Positions 1-11,610 are shown, counted from the stretch's first letter. The stretch: 40,644 nt of DNA from Bacillota bacterium (GCA_030024085.1 JASEJE010000027.1:1-40644), one strand, 5' to 3'. Notes: a model not told the origin generated them from the letters alone. Made by a program: numbers and translations.

Positions 1-54
1 AGGGCAGTACCGGCAACCCTGGAAAAGTGGCGGTGATTTCTGAACCCACACTTA
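1..54 (+). repeat. Family B palindromic element, right-hand part (cut by window edge)
   Basis: The segment holds the internal arm ACCGGCAACCCTGG followed by the family B terminus AGTGGCGGTGATTTCTGAAC...ACACTTA. The same terminus recurs at 8640-8675, 23925-23950 (reverse), 36205-36236 and 36705-36734. The element appears to end at a TA dinucleotide (53-54). The left half lies outside the window. No coding potential is seen here. Confidence 0.65.
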
Positions 55-83
55 GACTCGGCCGCCCGGCCACCGCAAGACGA

Positions 84-190
84 GGACCTCCACTACTACT
101 CCGTTACGTATGGATCTCCTGGTACTGCCGTCGCCCGAGCTGACAGCTGACATACGTCACGGGTTTTTCGTTAGGCGTCCCACCCCCCTT
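84..190 (+). repeat. Copy of the leading segment of the 34.8-kb ACGTCA array
   Basis: About 90 bp here align almost base for base, with roughly ten substitutions, to 34796-34890. Shared landmarks are GTTACGTRTGGAT, CTGGTACTGCCGTCGC and ATACGTCACGGGTTTTTCG. At 34.8 kb this sequence leads into the phased ACGTCA array. Here it stops after a single ACGTCA motif (154-159). It lies directly upstream of the pcrA promoter. Confidence 0.7.
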
Positions 191-214
191 CATGAGTCTC
201 GCCCGATGTACGGA

Positions 215-243
215 TTGTGCAAAGGTCCCGGTTGCGTTACAAT
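215..243 (+). promoter_or_regulatory. Putative sigma-A promoter of pcrA
   Basis: A -35-like TTGTGC (215-220) and a -10 TACAAT (238-243) are separated by 17 bp. The predicted start of transcription is near 250, which would give a very short leader beginning almost at the ribosome site GGAGGG (251-256). Prediction by eye only. Confidence 0.45.
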
Positions 244-262
244 GCTGGCAGGAGGGCGATCG

Positions 263-2770
263 ATGGCAGCAACTGGCGACATCCTGGAGAACCTCAATCC
301 CGTACAGCGGCAGGCGGCCTGTCACACCGAGGGGCCGCTGCTCATATTGGCGGGCGCCGGGTCTGGCAAGACTCGGGTGCTCACTCACCGCATCGCCTAC
401 CTCATCGGCGAGAAAGGCGTTTTCCCCGACAACATCCTGGCCGTGACGTTCACGAACAAGGCCGCCAACGAGATGCGCGACCGCGTCGCGCGCCTCGTGG
501 GCCCGTGGAGCCGCAGCGTGTGGGTGAGCACGTTCCACGCTTTCTGCGCTAGGGTGCTAAGGCGCGATAGCGAGAGCCTCGGCATCTCCAGGAGCTTCAC
601 CATCTTCGACGAGGCTGACCAGAGGTCGGCCATGAGGCGCGCTCTGCGTGAGGTCGGTCTCGACGACTCCAGGTTCCAGCCTGAGGCCGTCCTCAATGCT
701 GTGAGCGGAGCCAAGAACGAACTCGTCGGGCCTGAAGAGTTCGAGAGGCAGGCGAGCGGGTTCTGGCAGGAGACGGTGGCGCGCATCTATCATGTGTATC
801 AGAAGGTTCTCCGCGACAGCAACGCTCTGGATTTCGACGATCTCCTCGTCGAGACCGTGCGCCTCTTCAGAGAGTGCCCGTCGGTGCTCGAATGGTATCA
901 GAGACAACTCAAGTACATCCTTGTGGACGAGTACCAGGACACCAACCGCGCCCAGTACGAACTCGTAAACCTGCTTGCCGCCGGCCACCGCAACATCTGC
1001 GTGTGCGGCGACCCAGACCAATCCATCTACCAGTGGCGCGGGGCAGACATTCGAAACATCCTGGATTTCGAGAGCGACTATCCCGACGCCACTGTGATCA
1101 AGCTGGAGCAGAACTACCGGTCCACCCAGGTGATACTGGACATAGCGAACCAGGTGATAGCGCAGAACAGGTCGCGCAGGGAGAAGAACCTCTGGACTAC
1201 CAACGGCCGAGGGCGCGAGGCTATCTACTACGAGGCCTGGGACGAGCGCGACGAGGCTGCGTTCGTGGCGTCGGAGATCGAACAGGGCGTGCTGAAAGGA
1301 CGGCGGCCCGCGGATTTCGTGGTTCTGTACCGCACGAACGCGCAGTCCAGGGTGTTTGAGGAGACGTTCATGGAGAGGGGCCTGCCGTACAAGGTCGTGG
1401 GTGGCCTCAAGTTCTATGAGCGCAAGGAGATCAAGGACATCCTCGCCTATCTCAAGCTCATCCTGAACCCCGACGACCGGGTGAGCCTTTCGAGGGTGGT
1501 CAACGTGCCCAGGCGCGGGGTGGGCGAGGCTACGCTGGCGAAGTACGTGAACTACTCCAGGGATGCTGGGGTGCCGCTGCTCCTCGCGCTGGACGACCCG
1601 GACGGGGCCGTTGCCGGAGTCAGCTCGAAGACCAGGGCCGCCCTGTCGGAGTTTGCCACGCTTGTCCAGGGTCTTGCGCAGGTGCAGGACAGGCTGCCGG
1701 TTTCGGAGATTGCGAAGAGACTCATAGACGGCTCCGGGTACCTGCAAGCGCTGAAAGAGGAGCGTACCGTCGAGGCGGAAACGAGGGCCGAGAACATCAG
1801 GGAATTCCTCTCGGTGACGCGGGAGTTCGACAGTCGAGACAGCGAGCACAGGGGACTGGCCGCATTCCTCGAAGAGGTCACCCTCGCAACTGACGTGGAC
1901 CTCCTCGATGAGCGGCAGGAGGGCGTCACGCTCATGACGCTCCATGCGGCGAAGGGCCTGGAGTTTCCCGTGGTGTTTCTGGCGGGCATGGAGGAAGGGC
2001 TTTTCCCTCACTCGCGGACCCTTGACGATGAAGAGCAACTCGAGGAGGAGCGGCGCCTGTGCTACGTCGGAATAACCAGGGCCAGGGAGGCGCTGTACTT
2101 CACCCGCGCCCAGCAGCGCCTGCTTTACGGCGAGGTCGTGGCAAACGAACCTTCCCGGTTCCTCGGGGACGTTCCTGAGGACCTGTGTCGCAACGTGACG
2201 CGGCGCCCCGGGCTCGGCTGGGGGACGGTGCGGCGGGTGCTTGCCGAGCCTGCATGGGGCGGAGGTGCTTCCGGCAGAGATGGGGATCAGGCCAGGGCGG
2301 GGCGTGATGATTGGCGTGGGCGGCCGGCCACCGGCGCGCGCGGGCCCTGGTCCGAGTCGCCGGGCGGCGGCAGGCGATCGCACGGTGGCGGCGACGAGAT
2401 CCCACCGGAGGCAGATCCCGAGGCACGCCTCGAGATGCGGTTGTCCCGGCGGTCGCACCAGGGCCTCTCCGGTAGACTCATGTCTTCGTCTGGCGGCGCC
2501 TCCATGCTGCGGCAACCGTCAGTGGACCAGGCGGCTTCCCCCGTGGATCCTGGCAACCCTGGGGACCGCGGGGATCGCGGAGGTCGTGCGGGTCGTGGGG
2601 AGACCGGCCCGTACCGCCCGGGCGACAAGGTGAAGCACGGCGAGTGGGGGGTCGGCACGGTCGTGAGCGCCGATGGCGAGGGGAGAAACGCCATAGTGAC
2701 CGTGGCGTTCCCAGCCGTGGGTGTCAAGAGGCTGGCAGTGGCCTATGCGCCCATCGAGCCTATGCTGTAA
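263..2770 (+). CDS. pcrA: ATP-dependent DNA helicase PcrA/UvrD (SF1A)
   Basis: 3'-5' DNA helicase used in repair, plasmid replication and clearing of recombination intermediates in Gram-positive bacteria. The 835-residue product shows the Q motif (Q15), Walker A AGAGSGKT (30-37), Walker B VDEYQDT (221-227), GDPDQSIYQWRG (249-260), and late motifs TLMTLHAAKGLEFP (about 554-567) and YVGITRAR. The start is ATG 263 because GGAGGG sits 6 bp upstream; upstream in-frame starts read into repeat DNA. Family members are usually about 720-740 residues. The excess is a Gly/Arg/Asp-rich linker (about 655-785) between the helicase core and the C-terminal RNAP-binding-type domain (KVKHGEWGVGTVV). It is followed by ligA, the usual neighbour in Bacillota. 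Confidence 0.97.
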   Translation: MAATGDILENLNPVQRQAACHTEGPLLILAGAGSGKTRVLTHRIAYLIGEKGVFPDNILAVTFTNKAANEMRDRVARLVGPWSRSVWVSTFHAFCARVLRRDSESLGISRSFTIFDEADQRSAMRRALREVGLDDSRFQPEAVLNAVSGAKNELVGPEEFERQASGFWQETVARIYHVYQKVLRDSNALDFDDLLVETVRLFRECPSVLEWYQRQLKYILVDEYQDTNRAQYELVNLLAAGHRNICVCGDPDQSIYQWRGADIRNILDFESDYPDATVIKLEQNYRSTQVILDIANQVIAQNRSRREKNLWTTNGRGREAIYYEAWDERDEAAFVASEIEQGVLKGRRPADFVVLYRTNAQSRVFEETFMERGLPYKVVGGLKFYERKEIKDILAYLKLILNPDDRVSLSRVVNVPRRGVGEATLAKYVNYSRDAGVPLLLALDDPDGAVAGVSSKTRAALSEFATLVQGLAQVQDRLPVSEIAKRLIDGSGYLQALKEERTVEAETRAENIREFLSVTREFDSRDSEHRGLAAFLEEVTLATDVDLLDERQEGVTLMTLHAAKGLEFPVVFLAGMEEGLFPHSRTLDDEEQLEEERRLCYVGITRAREALYFTRAQQRLLYGEVVANEPSRFLGDVPEDLCRNVTRRPGLGWGTVRRVLAEPAWGGGASGRDGDQARAGRDDWRGRPATGARGPWSESPGGGRRSHGGGDEIPPEADPEARLEMRLSRRSHQGLSGRLMSSSGGASMLRQPSVDQAASPVDPGNPGDRGDRGGRAGRGETGPYRPGDKVKHGEWGVGTVVSADGEGRNAIVTVAFPAVGVKRLAVAYAPIEPML

Positions 2771-2781
2771 GAGCGGCGTTC

Positions 2782-5050
<2,269 letters not shown>

Positions 5051-5163
5051 TCCCTCGCGACTTGAGTGCGCTGGGGCCGGCGATACGGACGGAGCAACGC
5101 CGGCGTAGCAACGGGGTGACGATCCCGGGCGACCTGACCTGGGGTCTTCGGAGGGGATGGGAT

Positions 5164-5457
5164 TTGAAGATCGCCAAGGAAGATGTGGACCACGTGGCCA
5201 TGCTGGCGCGGCTCGAGTTCGACGAGGCCGAGAAGGCGGGTGTGGCCAGGCAGCTTTCGCGCATCGTGGAGTACGTGGAGAAGCTGAACGAACTCGACAC
5301 CGAGGACGTAAGCCCGACGGCCCACGCCGTGCCGCTACGTAACGTGCTGCGGAACGACGAGGTGCGGCCGTCCCTCGATCCTGGGGAGGCGCTCCGGAAC
5401 GCGCCGGACCGGGAGGGTGGATTCTTCCGGGTGCCCAGGATTCTGGAGTCCGAGTGA
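5164..5457 (+). CDS. gatC: Asp-tRNA(Asn)/Glu-tRNA(Gln) amidotransferase subunit C
   Basis: Small subunit that stabilises the GatA-GatB heterotrimer, which converts misacylated Glu-tRNA(Gln) or Asp-tRNA(Asn) to the amide form. The 97-residue product shows the family pattern: helical start ([15 protein letters not shown]), middle [16 protein letters not shown], and C-terminal [10 protein letters not shown]...FRVPRILE. Start TTG 5164 is chosen because GGAGG (5150-5154) lies 9 bp upstream and the length matches the family (about 95). In-frame codons further upstream would add about 39 non-homologous residues. First gene of gatCAB; 35 bp separate it from gatA. Confidence 0.93.
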   Translation: MKIAKEDVDHVAMLARLEFDEAEKAGVARQLSRIVEYVEKLNELDTEDVSPTAHAVPLRNVLRNDEVRPSLDPGEALRNAPDREGGFFRVPRILESE

Positions 5458-5492
5458 GCGTGGGTAATCGCGTCCGCGAGGGGAGGATACGG

Positions 5493-7091
5493 TTGGAGCT
5501 ATACGAACTTGCTGCGTACGAGCTTAGAGAGAAGATCGAGCGGCGCGAGGTCGGGATCGAGGAGACCGTCCGGGCGGTGCTGGGCAAGATAGCCGAAGTG
5601 GACGGTGCTGTGCGCGCATACGTAACGGTCGCGCGCGAGCAGGCGCTTGCGAAGGCGCGCGCAGCCGACGAGAGGCTTGCCCGTGGCGAGCCCGCAAGGC
5701 TGCTGGAAGGCGTCCCGATTGCCATCAAGGACAACATGTGCACGAGGGGGGTCGAGACGACCTGTGCGTCGAAGATCCTCAAGGGGTTCGTCCCGCCCTA
5801 CGACGCCACAGTCGTCGAGCGGCTTGAGGGCGCCGGCGCCATAATCGTCGGCAAGACCAACATGGACGAGTTCGCCATGGGGTCGTCCACGGAGAACTCA
5901 GGGTTCTTCCCGACCCGGAATCCCTGGGATCTCGGGCACGTTCCCGGTGGGTCGAGCGGCGGGAGCACGGCAGCGGTCGCGGCGGACGAGGCCGTCGCGG
6001 CCCTGGGGTCCGATACCGGCGGCTCGGTGCGGCAGCCGGCCGCGCTCTGCGGCGTGGTGGGCCTGAAGCCCACTTACGGGCTGGTGTCGAGATACGGGCT
6101 TATCGCGTTCGCCTCGTCCCTCGACCAGATCGGCCCCATCACGAAGGACGTGCGCGACTGCGCCATGGTGCTCGGCGTCATCGCCGGCCACGATCCTCGC
6201 GACTCCACGTCGGTGCCCCGCAAACCCTGCGACTACCTGAAAGGGCTCGTGCCCGACGTCCGGGGCGTGAGGATAGGCGTCCCGAAGGAGTACTTCGGCG
6301 AGGGTATGGCTCCGGGTGTAATGGCGGCCACCGGTGCGGCCCTCAAGACGCTCCAGGACATGGGGGCCATCCTGGCGGACGTGTCGCTTCCCCACTCCGA
6401 ATACGCCCTCGCCACCTACTACATCGTGGCCCCGGCCGAGGCAAGCTCGAACCTTGCACGCTACGACGGCGTCAGGTACGGTTACCGCGCGCCGGGGTGC
6501 CCCGACTCCGTGACGATGATGACGAAGACGAGGAGCGAAGGGTTCGGCTCCGAGGTGAAGCGCAGGATCATGCTGGGCACCTATACCCTGAGCGCAGGGT
6601 ATTATGAGGCATACTATCTCAAGGCGCTCAAGGTGCGCACCCTCATCACCCGCGACTTCGACCGCGCTTTCGAGAAGTGCGATTGCCTGGTTTCGCCCAC
6701 CTCGCCGACGGTGGCGTTCAGGCTCGGAGAGAGGACGGATGACCCGCTCGCCATGTACCTATCCGACATCTACACCGTCACCGCGAACCTCGCCGGCATA
6801 CCCGGGATATCGATTCCGTGCGGGTTCGGCGAGGATGGCATGCCCGTGGGCCTGCAGATCCTGGGGAAACACTATGATGAGGCCACCTTGCTGCGCGTGG
6901 CGTACGCCTTCGAGCAGGCGACGGACTTCCACAGGATGAAGCCCGCGCTTCGCGCTACATCCACATCCGGATCGGCATCGGCATCGGCATCTGCACCTGC
7001 GTCTGCGTCTACATCTACGTCTACATCTCCATCCGCATCTGCGTCCGACTGCTGCGGGCGCGCTCCAGCGGGAGGTGAGCGGCATGCCTGA
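5493..7091 (+). CDS. gatA: Asp-tRNA(Asn)/Glu-tRNA(Gln) amidotransferase subunit A
   Basis: Glutaminase subunit of the amidotransferase; amidase-signature enzyme that releases ammonia from glutamine for GatB. With start TTG 5493 (SD GGGGAGGA just upstream) the Ser-cis-Ser-Lys triad falls at K79, S154 and S178, as known for GatA of Staphylococcus aureus, which supports this start over GTG 5454. The conserved protein ends near residue 485 (...FHRMKPAL). A further ~47 residues are almost entirely Ser, Ala, Thr and Pro, encoded by a hexanucleotide-type repeat (6958-7048). The stop overlaps the start of gatB by 8 bp. Core function is certain; the tail is probably dispensable (inference). Confidence 0.96.
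   Translation: MELYELAAYELREKIERREVGIEETVRAVLGKIAEVDGAVRAYVTVAREQALAKARAADERLARGEPARLLEGVPIAIKDNMCTRGVETTCASKILKGFVPPYDATVVERLEGAGAIIVGKTNMDEFAMGSSTENSGFFPTRNPWDLGHVPGGSSGGSTAAVAADEAVAALGSDTGGSVRQPAALCGVVGLKPTYGLVSRYGLIAFASSLDQIGPITKDVRDCAMVLGVIAGHDPRDSTSVPRKPCDYLKGLVPDVRGVRIGVPKEYFGEGMAPGVMAATGAALKTLQDMGAILADVSLPHSEYALATYYIVAPAEASSNLARYDGVRYGYRAPGCPDSVTMMTKTRSEGFGSEVKRRIMLGTYTLSAGYYEAYYLKALKVRTLITRDFDRAFEKCDCLVSPTSPTVAFRLGERTDDPLAMYLSDIYTVTANLAGIPGISIPCGFGEDGMPVGLQILGKHYDEATLLRVAYAFEQATDFHRMKPALRATSTSGSASASASAPASASTSTSTSPSASASDCCGRAPAGGERHA
6958..7048 (+). repeat. Hexanucleotide-like simple repeat in the 3' end of gatA
   Basis: Runs of GCATCG, GCATCT, GCGTCT and ACATCT-type hexamers encode a Ser/Ala/Thr/Pro tail on GatA. 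The hexamer period keeps the reading frame. It looks like replication-slippage expansion at a gene end. Confidence 0.8.
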
Positions 7092-8634
7092 CGAGACCTT
7101 GACGATGTCCGGGGAAGCCGGGACGGCGCGAAAGCACCAAACCACCGGGCCTGGCAGGCGGACCGGCGACGCCGCCGACGAATCGCAGTTCGAGCCGGCC
7201 ATCGGACTCGAGGTCCACGTGGAGCTCTCCACGGAGTCCAAGCTGTTTTGCGGGTGCTCGACGGCATTCAACGCCCCGCCGAACAGCCACACCTGTCCGG
7301 TGTGCCTGGGGCTTCCCGGGGTGCTGCCGGTTGTCAACCGCAAGGCGGTGGAGTTCGGGATCAGGACGGCCCTCGCGCTGAACTGCGAAGTGGCGGGGTT
7401 CTCCAAGTTCGACAGGAAGAACTACTTCTACCCCGACCTCCCGAAGAACTACCAGATATCCCAGTACGACCTGCCGCTTGCCTCCGGTGGGCACATCGAC
7501 GTCCCTGTGGACGGCGGCGGGGCGAGATGCGTGCGCATAAAGCGCGTCCATCTGGAGGAAGACGCCGGGAAGTCCGTGCACGAAGGCGGGACCATCACGG
7601 GGTCCAGCTTCTCGCTGGAGGATTACAACCGCACCGGGGTGCCGCTCCTCGAGATCGTGAGCGAGCCGGACATCAGATCGCCTGAGGAGGCATACGCATA
7701 TCTTTCGATGTTGAGGAGCGTCCTCCGGTATCTGGATGTGTCCGACTGCAAGATGGAGGAAGGCTCGCTTCGGTGCGATGCGAACATCTCGGTGAGGCCG
7801 AAGGGGTCGTTCGTCCTCGGGACGCCCATCGAGCTCAAGAACCTCAACTCCTTCAGGGCCGTGGAAAAGGCTCTTGCATACGAGGCGAGGCGCCAGGCGG
7901 AGGCGCTCGGGGCGGGCGAGCGCATCGTGCGCGAGACCCGTCACTGGGACGAATCCCGCCAGGTGACGGTGTCCATGAGGCGCAAGGAGGAGGCCGACGA
8001 CTACAGGTACTTCCCCGAGCCGGACCTCGTCCCCCTCGAGATAGACGAGGGGTGGGTTGACGAGGTGCGGGCGACGCTTCCTGAGCTTCCGGGCGCGCGC
8101 CGCGAGCGCTTCATGCGGCAGCACGGCTTGCCTGCGTACGACGCGGCCATCCTGACCGAGTCGAAGGACGTCGCCGACTACTTCGAGGCGGCGGTCGCGG
8201 CGTACGGCGGCGATGCGAAAGCCGTCAGCAACTGGGTGATCGGCGAGCTTGCGCGGCTCATGAACGCGACCGGCACTGACATACGGGACGCGCGTGTCGC
8301 GCCCACTGCGCTCGCTGCGATGCTGAATATGATAGACGACGGGACCATCAGCGGTAAGATAGCCAAGACTGTCTTCGAGGAGATGTTCGCCACCGGGAAG
8401 ACGCCCGACCAGGTGGTGGCGGAGAAGGGCCTCGTGCAGATAGCCGACGAGAGCGAGCTTGCGAGGATCGTTGACGAGGTCGTAGCCGAGAACTCCAGGG
8501 CGGCCGATGAGGTGCGCGCAGGCAAGGACAGGGCCATCGGGTTCCTTGTCGGCCAGGTGATGAGGAAAACGCGCGGCCGCGCGAACCCCCAGGCAGTGAA
8601 CAGGCTCCTCCAGGAGCGGCTTTCCAGGGACTGA
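7084..8634 (+). CDS. gatB: Asp-tRNA(Asn)/Glu-tRNA(Gln) amidotransferase subunit B
   Basis: tRNA-binding and kinase subunit: phosphorylates the misacylated Glu or Asp on tRNA, then accepts ammonia from GatA. The 516-residue product includes the catalytic cradle ([27 protein letters not shown]), [20 protein letters not shown], a typical [14 protein letters not shown] segment, and the C-terminal YqeY-like helical tail ending in a [13 protein letters not shown] motif. ATG 7084 is preferred over GTG 7075 because GGGAGGTG (7069-7076) lies at good distance. It begins with an unusual polar ~40-residue lead before [12 protein letters not shown], absent from most relatives. Overlaps gatA, implying translational coupling. 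Confidence 0.97.
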   Translation: MPDETLTMSGEAGTARKHQTTGPGRRTGDAADESQFEPAIGLEVHVELSTESKLFCGCSTAFNAPPNSHTCPVCLGLPGVLPVVNRKAVEFGIRTALALNCEVAGFSKFDRKNYFYPDLPKNYQISQYDLPLASGGHIDVPVDGGGARCVRIKRVHLEEDAGKSVHEGGTITGSSFSLEDYNRTGVPLLEIVSEPDIRSPEEAYAYLSMLRSVLRYLDVSDCKMEEGSLRCDANISVRPKGSFVLGTPIELKNLNSFRAVEKALAYEARRQAEALGAGERIVRETRHWDESRQVTVSMRRKEEADDYRYFPEPDLVPLEIDEGWVDEVRATLPELPGARRERFMRQHGLPAYDAAILTESKDVADYFEAAVAAYGGDAKAVSNWVIGELARLMNATGTDIRDARVAPTALAAMLNMIDDGTISGKIAKTVFEEMFATGKTPDQVVAEKGLVQIADESELARIVDEVVAENSRAADEVRAGKDRAIGFLVGQVMRKTRGRANPQAVNRLLQERLSRD

Positions 8635-8639
8635 ACCGG

Positions 8640-8675
8640 AAGGGAAAGTGGCGTCGATCTCTGAACCCGTACTTG
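8640..8675 (+). repeat. Family B element terminus (solo end)
   Basis: The stretch GGGAAAGTGGCGTCGATCTCTG...GTACTT matches the family B terminus found at 22-54 and 36205-36236. No internal arm or second end is visible, so this is a remnant. It sits directly after the gatB stop (8632-8634). Confidence 0.55.
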
Positions 8676-8696
8676 GGAAAGGTGGAAGGCGGGGAC

Positions 8697-9659
8697 GTGA
8701 CACCTGACATCCGTGAGCGTTCGGGCCGCGGCAGATTCTGGGCAGACCCGGTCCATCGGCAGTGGATCGCCGATGGATCTCTCGTTATGACGACCCTCAT
8801 CTGGGGCGCGACCTTCGTCGTGGTGAAGGATATCGTGGCGAGGGTCGACGCCGTCGCCCTCGTGGCCGTGCGCTTTCTCATGGCGGCGGTGGTCATGGTA
8901 GTGGCGGTTGCGCCGAGGCTCAGGCGCATGACGCCCAGGCTCGCTGGAGCGGGCGCCTTGGTTGGGCTTGCGCTGTTCATCGGGTACGCCTTCCAGACCA
9001 TGGGGCTCGAGCACACGAGCGCGTCCAAGGCGGGGTTCATCACAGGGCTCTCGGTGGTGCTCGTGCCGGTCCTGTCAGCCGTCATCCTCAAGAGGCCGCC
9101 GGAGCCTGCCGCCATCGTTGGGGTGGCGTGCGCCACCGTGGGCCTCGCGCTCCTCACGCTTAGGCTGGGCGGGGCACCCCTCTTCGAGATAGGCGACATC
9201 CTCGTGCTCGTCGGCGCCGTGGCCTTCGGTCTTCACATCGTGGCGGTGGGCAGGTTCGCCCCGGTGTTCGACGTCCCGCTGCTCGTGACGGTGCAGCTTG
9301 CCACCGTGTCCATCGCCGCCTTCGTGGTCCTCGGCGTTCGGGTGCTGGGGCTCGGCCACCACGTGGCGATGCCGGTATCGTGGTGTGACCTCGGGGGCAT
9401 CGCGTTCCTCGCGGTCTTCGGGACCACGATGGCGTTCTTCATCCAGAACGTCGCCCAGCGCTTCACCAGCCCCACCCACGTGGCCATCGTGTTTGCGACG
9501 GAGCCCGTATTCGCCGGGGTCTTCGGGTGGCTTCTCCTCGGCGAGCGGCTGACCCCCGCCCAGCAGGTCGGCGCCGCGCTCATCCTCGCGGGCATGCTGG
9601 CATCGGAGGTCGAGTTCCCTTGGAAAGCGCGCAGGGCCGGGCCAGACCCCGGGCGATAG
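8697..9659 (+). CDS. EamA/DMT-superfamily transporter
   Basis: Predicted 320-residue inner-membrane protein with about ten hydrophobic helices arranged as two EamA repeats (roughly 25-155 and 170-310). Signature features are TTLIWGATFVVVKD at the first helix, QTMGLEHTSASKAGFITGLSVVLVP in the first repeat, and FFIQNVAQRFTSPTHVAIVFATEPVFAGVFGW...GERL in the second. DMT-family proteins export amino acids, nucleosides or other metabolites; the substrate cannot be told from sequence. Start GTG 8697 has GGAAGG (8684-8689) 7 bp upstream; TTG 8673 lies inside repeat DNA. No functional link to neighbouring genes is evident. Confidence 0.9.
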   Translation: MTPDIRERSGRGRFWADPVHRQWIADGSLVMTTLIWGATFVVVKDIVARVDAVALVAVRFLMAAVVMVVAVAPRLRRMTPRLAGAGALVGLALFIGYAFQTMGLEHTSASKAGFITGLSVVLVPVLSAVILKRPPEPAAIVGVACATVGLALLTLRLGGAPLFEIGDILVLVGAVAFGLHIVAVGRFAPVFDVPLLVTVQLATVSIAAFVVLGVRVLGLGHHVAMPVSWCDLGGIAFLAVFGTTMAFFIQNVAQRFTSPTHVAIVFATEPVFAGVFGWLLLGERLTPAQQVGAALILAGMLASEVEFPWKARRAGPDPGR

Positions 9660-9820
9660 ATGATACCCATGTTCTGCAGCGCTTCGCCTCGCCTGTCATG
9701 GTCCCCGTCCTCCGGCCTCGTGCAGGTCCCTCCAGCGGGACCGAAGACTGCAATGTAGCCTCAGACGATTTCCGGGCACCTTCGTATTAGTAAGTGGAAG
9801 GGTGAGGCGGGGATCGGGAC

Positions 9821-10432
9821 ATGGACGATGCGGCCGTGGTGGACAGGGTGCTCGCAGGCGACCGGGAGGCCTTCGCCGACCTGGTGAGAGAGCACGGTCC
9901 CGGGGTCCTGAGGCTTGCGGCGAGGATGCTCCCCTCGAGGGAGCTTGCCGAGGACGTGGCCCAGGAGACCTTTCTCCGCGCCTATTCCAACCTTGCAAGG
10001 TACGATCCCAGGTACCCGTTTCGATCATGGCTGTACCGGATAGCGTCCAACCTGTGCGTGGACGCTCTGCGGCGGTGGAAGGCCGCGCCGTCGAGCGTAT
10101 CCATCGACGTGGTCGCCGAGGGAGGTAAGGCAGGGGCTGGCCTAGCCGACGTCGTCGGCGGGCTTGTATCCGGTGATGTCGGGGGCGGCGATCCGGCGCT
10201 TGAGGCGGAGCGTGCTGAGACCGCAGCTACGGTCAGGGCGGCGGTGCGGGAGCTTGAGCCGGAGTACAGGCTCCTCATCGTGATGGCCCATTTCGAAGGG
10301 ATGAAGAACGATGAGATCGCCGAGGCGACGGGGCTTTCGCCGGGGCTCGTGAAGAACAGGCTATATCGGGCTCGCAGGATGCTGCGGGCAAAGCTGTCAG
10401 GGCTATCCGGGGCGCTCGCCGGAGAGGCGTAG
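9821..10432 (+). CDS. ECF-type RNA polymerase sigma factor (SigW-like)
   Basis: 203-residue alternative sigma factor. Region 2 (about 8-75) includes GDREAFADLVREH, EDVAQETFLRAY and the -10-recognition/melting segment RYPFRSWLYRIASNLCVDALRR. Region 4 (about 140-195) has LEPEYRLLIVMAHFEGMKNDEIAEATGLSPGLVKNRLYRARRML, a helix-turn-helix for -35 binding. The linker between them is Gly/Asp-rich and longer than usual. The next gene is a membrane protein with an anti-sigma zinc motif, so membrane-tethered control of this sigma factor is likely (inference). Start ATG 9821 follows a GA-rich stretch (GGGTGAGGCGGGG). Confidence 0.93.
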   Translation: MDDAAVVDRVLAGDREAFADLVREHGPGVLRLAARMLPSRELAEDVAQETFLRAYSNLARYDPRYPFRSWLYRIASNLCVDALRRWKAAPSSVSIDVVAEGGKAGAGLADVVGGLVSGDVGGGDPALEAERAETAATVRAAVRELEPEYRLLIVMAHFEGMKNDEIAEATGLSPGLVKNRLYRARRMLRAKLSGLSGALAGEA

Positions 10433-10437
10433 GCATG

Positions 10438-10520
10438 GGCGTGTGAGCCATAGGCACATCGACGTGTGAACCATAGGCGCGTGAGCGCGTGAGCATGAGC
10501 ATATGAGCGCGGGGGCGTCT
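10438..10520. repeat. Short imperfect direct repeats between sigma and anti-sigma genes
   Basis: CGTGTGAGCCATAGGC (10440-10455) is repeated as CGTGTGAACCATAGGC (10463-10478), followed by several GTGAGC/ATGAGC units. The remainder of the 194-bp gap shows no gene. Function unknown. Confidence 0.5.
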
Positions 10521-10626
10521 GTGCGAGAAGGGAGGAAGGCCGGCATCATCGCGGTCCTGGTGGCGCGGCCCAGCAGGGAGGGGCCGACGGACGAACGGGC
10601 AGACCGCGGCGATCCGGCAGTGTGCA

Positions 10627-11610
10627 GTGCAGTGCAGCAGGGTGCAGGAGATCCTCGATGACTACATCTTTACTCGCGGGGCACGAGTGCGAGGGGCACT
10701 GGTGCCCGCGCCCAGGCTCATGCCCACGTCCGTGTCGAGATCGGGGTCCAGGTCGAGGTCACAGCGGGGGCCAGCACCGAGGCCAGCACCGGAGCCGGGA
10801 CTGAAGCCGGACCAGGAGTGGGTCCGCAGGCGGGATGGCGGCGAGTGCGGCCCTGAAAAGGCCGCGATGACGTTGGGCCGCGAGGTGCCCGGAGGCGAGG
10901 CGACGTCTGAGCCCGCGGCGCCCGCGGAGGGCAGCACCGCTCCTTTCCTGAGGGGCGCAACGGGAGCGCCCGAGATCCCCGATGATCTGCCCGGCGGCGT
11001 GAGGGAGCACGTGGCAGCTTGCCCCAGGTGTCGGAGGGCGTTGCGTGAGATGACAGTGCTCGCGGCAGCCCTCGGCCGTGGCCGCGCCGAGCCAGAAATG
11101 CCCCCCGCACTGGGTGCGGACCAGCTTGCCGAGCGCGTAATGACGGCGATCCGGGCGGGCAAGGTGCCCCACCCGGCGCCATCGGTCTATCTAGCGGGGG
11201 AGGCCCGGCTGGCGCCGGCGGCCCGTGTCCAGCCCGGTTGGCACAGAGGGAGCCTGCTGCGTGACATGCTGGTCCTGGCCGGTCTTGCGGCCGCGGCAGT
11301 CCCGGTGGTCCTCGCCACCAGCGTCATGGTGGTGTTCCAGATGCTCGATGCCCGCGCAGCCCTTGCGACGCCATTGCGCATAGCCGGCCTCCTCTTGCGC
11401 CCGGCCGCGGTGGCCGTGAACACCCTGGCCGACCTCGCCCTCGACGGCCTTGTGGGCATCATCCGGTTCTGGAGCCTGGTGTCGTCAGTGCTCTTCGATG
11501 TCGGTGGAGGGCCGATGCTGGCCCTCTTGGCCTTCACCCTGGGCATGGGCCTGCTCCTCGTGACACTCCTCGCGAGATCGGGGTGGGAGGAGGCAAGGCC
11601 TGTCGGCTGA
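10627..11610 (+). CDS. Membrane-anchored zinc-finger anti-sigma factor with split ZAS motif
   Basis: 327-residue protein encoded downstream of the ECF sigma factor and probably its antagonist. It has the N-terminal C3 of a zf-HC2/ZAS domain (MQCSRVQEILDDY), and the matching H128-x3-C132-x2-C135 (REHVAACPRC) appears about 125 residues later. In normal family members these are about 30 residues apart. The intervening region (about 17-115) is Pro/Arg/Ser/Gly-rich and built from simple repeats, so it looks like an insertion. Hydrophobic segments lie at about 222-245 and 299-318, with an amphipathic stretch between them. The start GTG 10627 lacks a convincing ribosome site and other starts are possible. 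Zinc binding and sigma binding are inferred. Confidence 0.72.
   Translation: MQCSRVQEILDDYIFTRGARVRGALVPAPRLMPTSVSRSGSRSRSQRGPAPRPAPEPGLKPDQEWVRRRDGGECGPEKAAMTLGREVPGGEATSEPAAPAEGSTAPFLRGATGAPEIPDDLPGGVREHVAACPRCRRALREMTVLAAALGRGRAEPEMPPALGADQLAERVMTAIRAGKVPHPAPSVYLAGEARLAPAARVQPGWHRGSLLRDMLVLAGLAAAAVPVVLATSVMVVFQMLDARAALATPLRIAGLLLRPAAVAVNTLADLALDGLVGIIRFWSLVSSVLFDVGGGPMLALLAFTLGMGLLLVTLLARSGWEEARPVG

Noticed and set aside
104-538. Minus-strand frame over the start of pcrA
   Set aside because: Covers repeat DNA, the pcrA promoter and the pcrA Walker A region; no independent support.
557-2515. Long minus-strand open frame (652 codons) opposite pcrA
   Set aside because: The plus strand encodes an unmistakable helicase with all motifs; in GC-rich DNA such antisense frames arise from codon bias. 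No family resemblance was seen.
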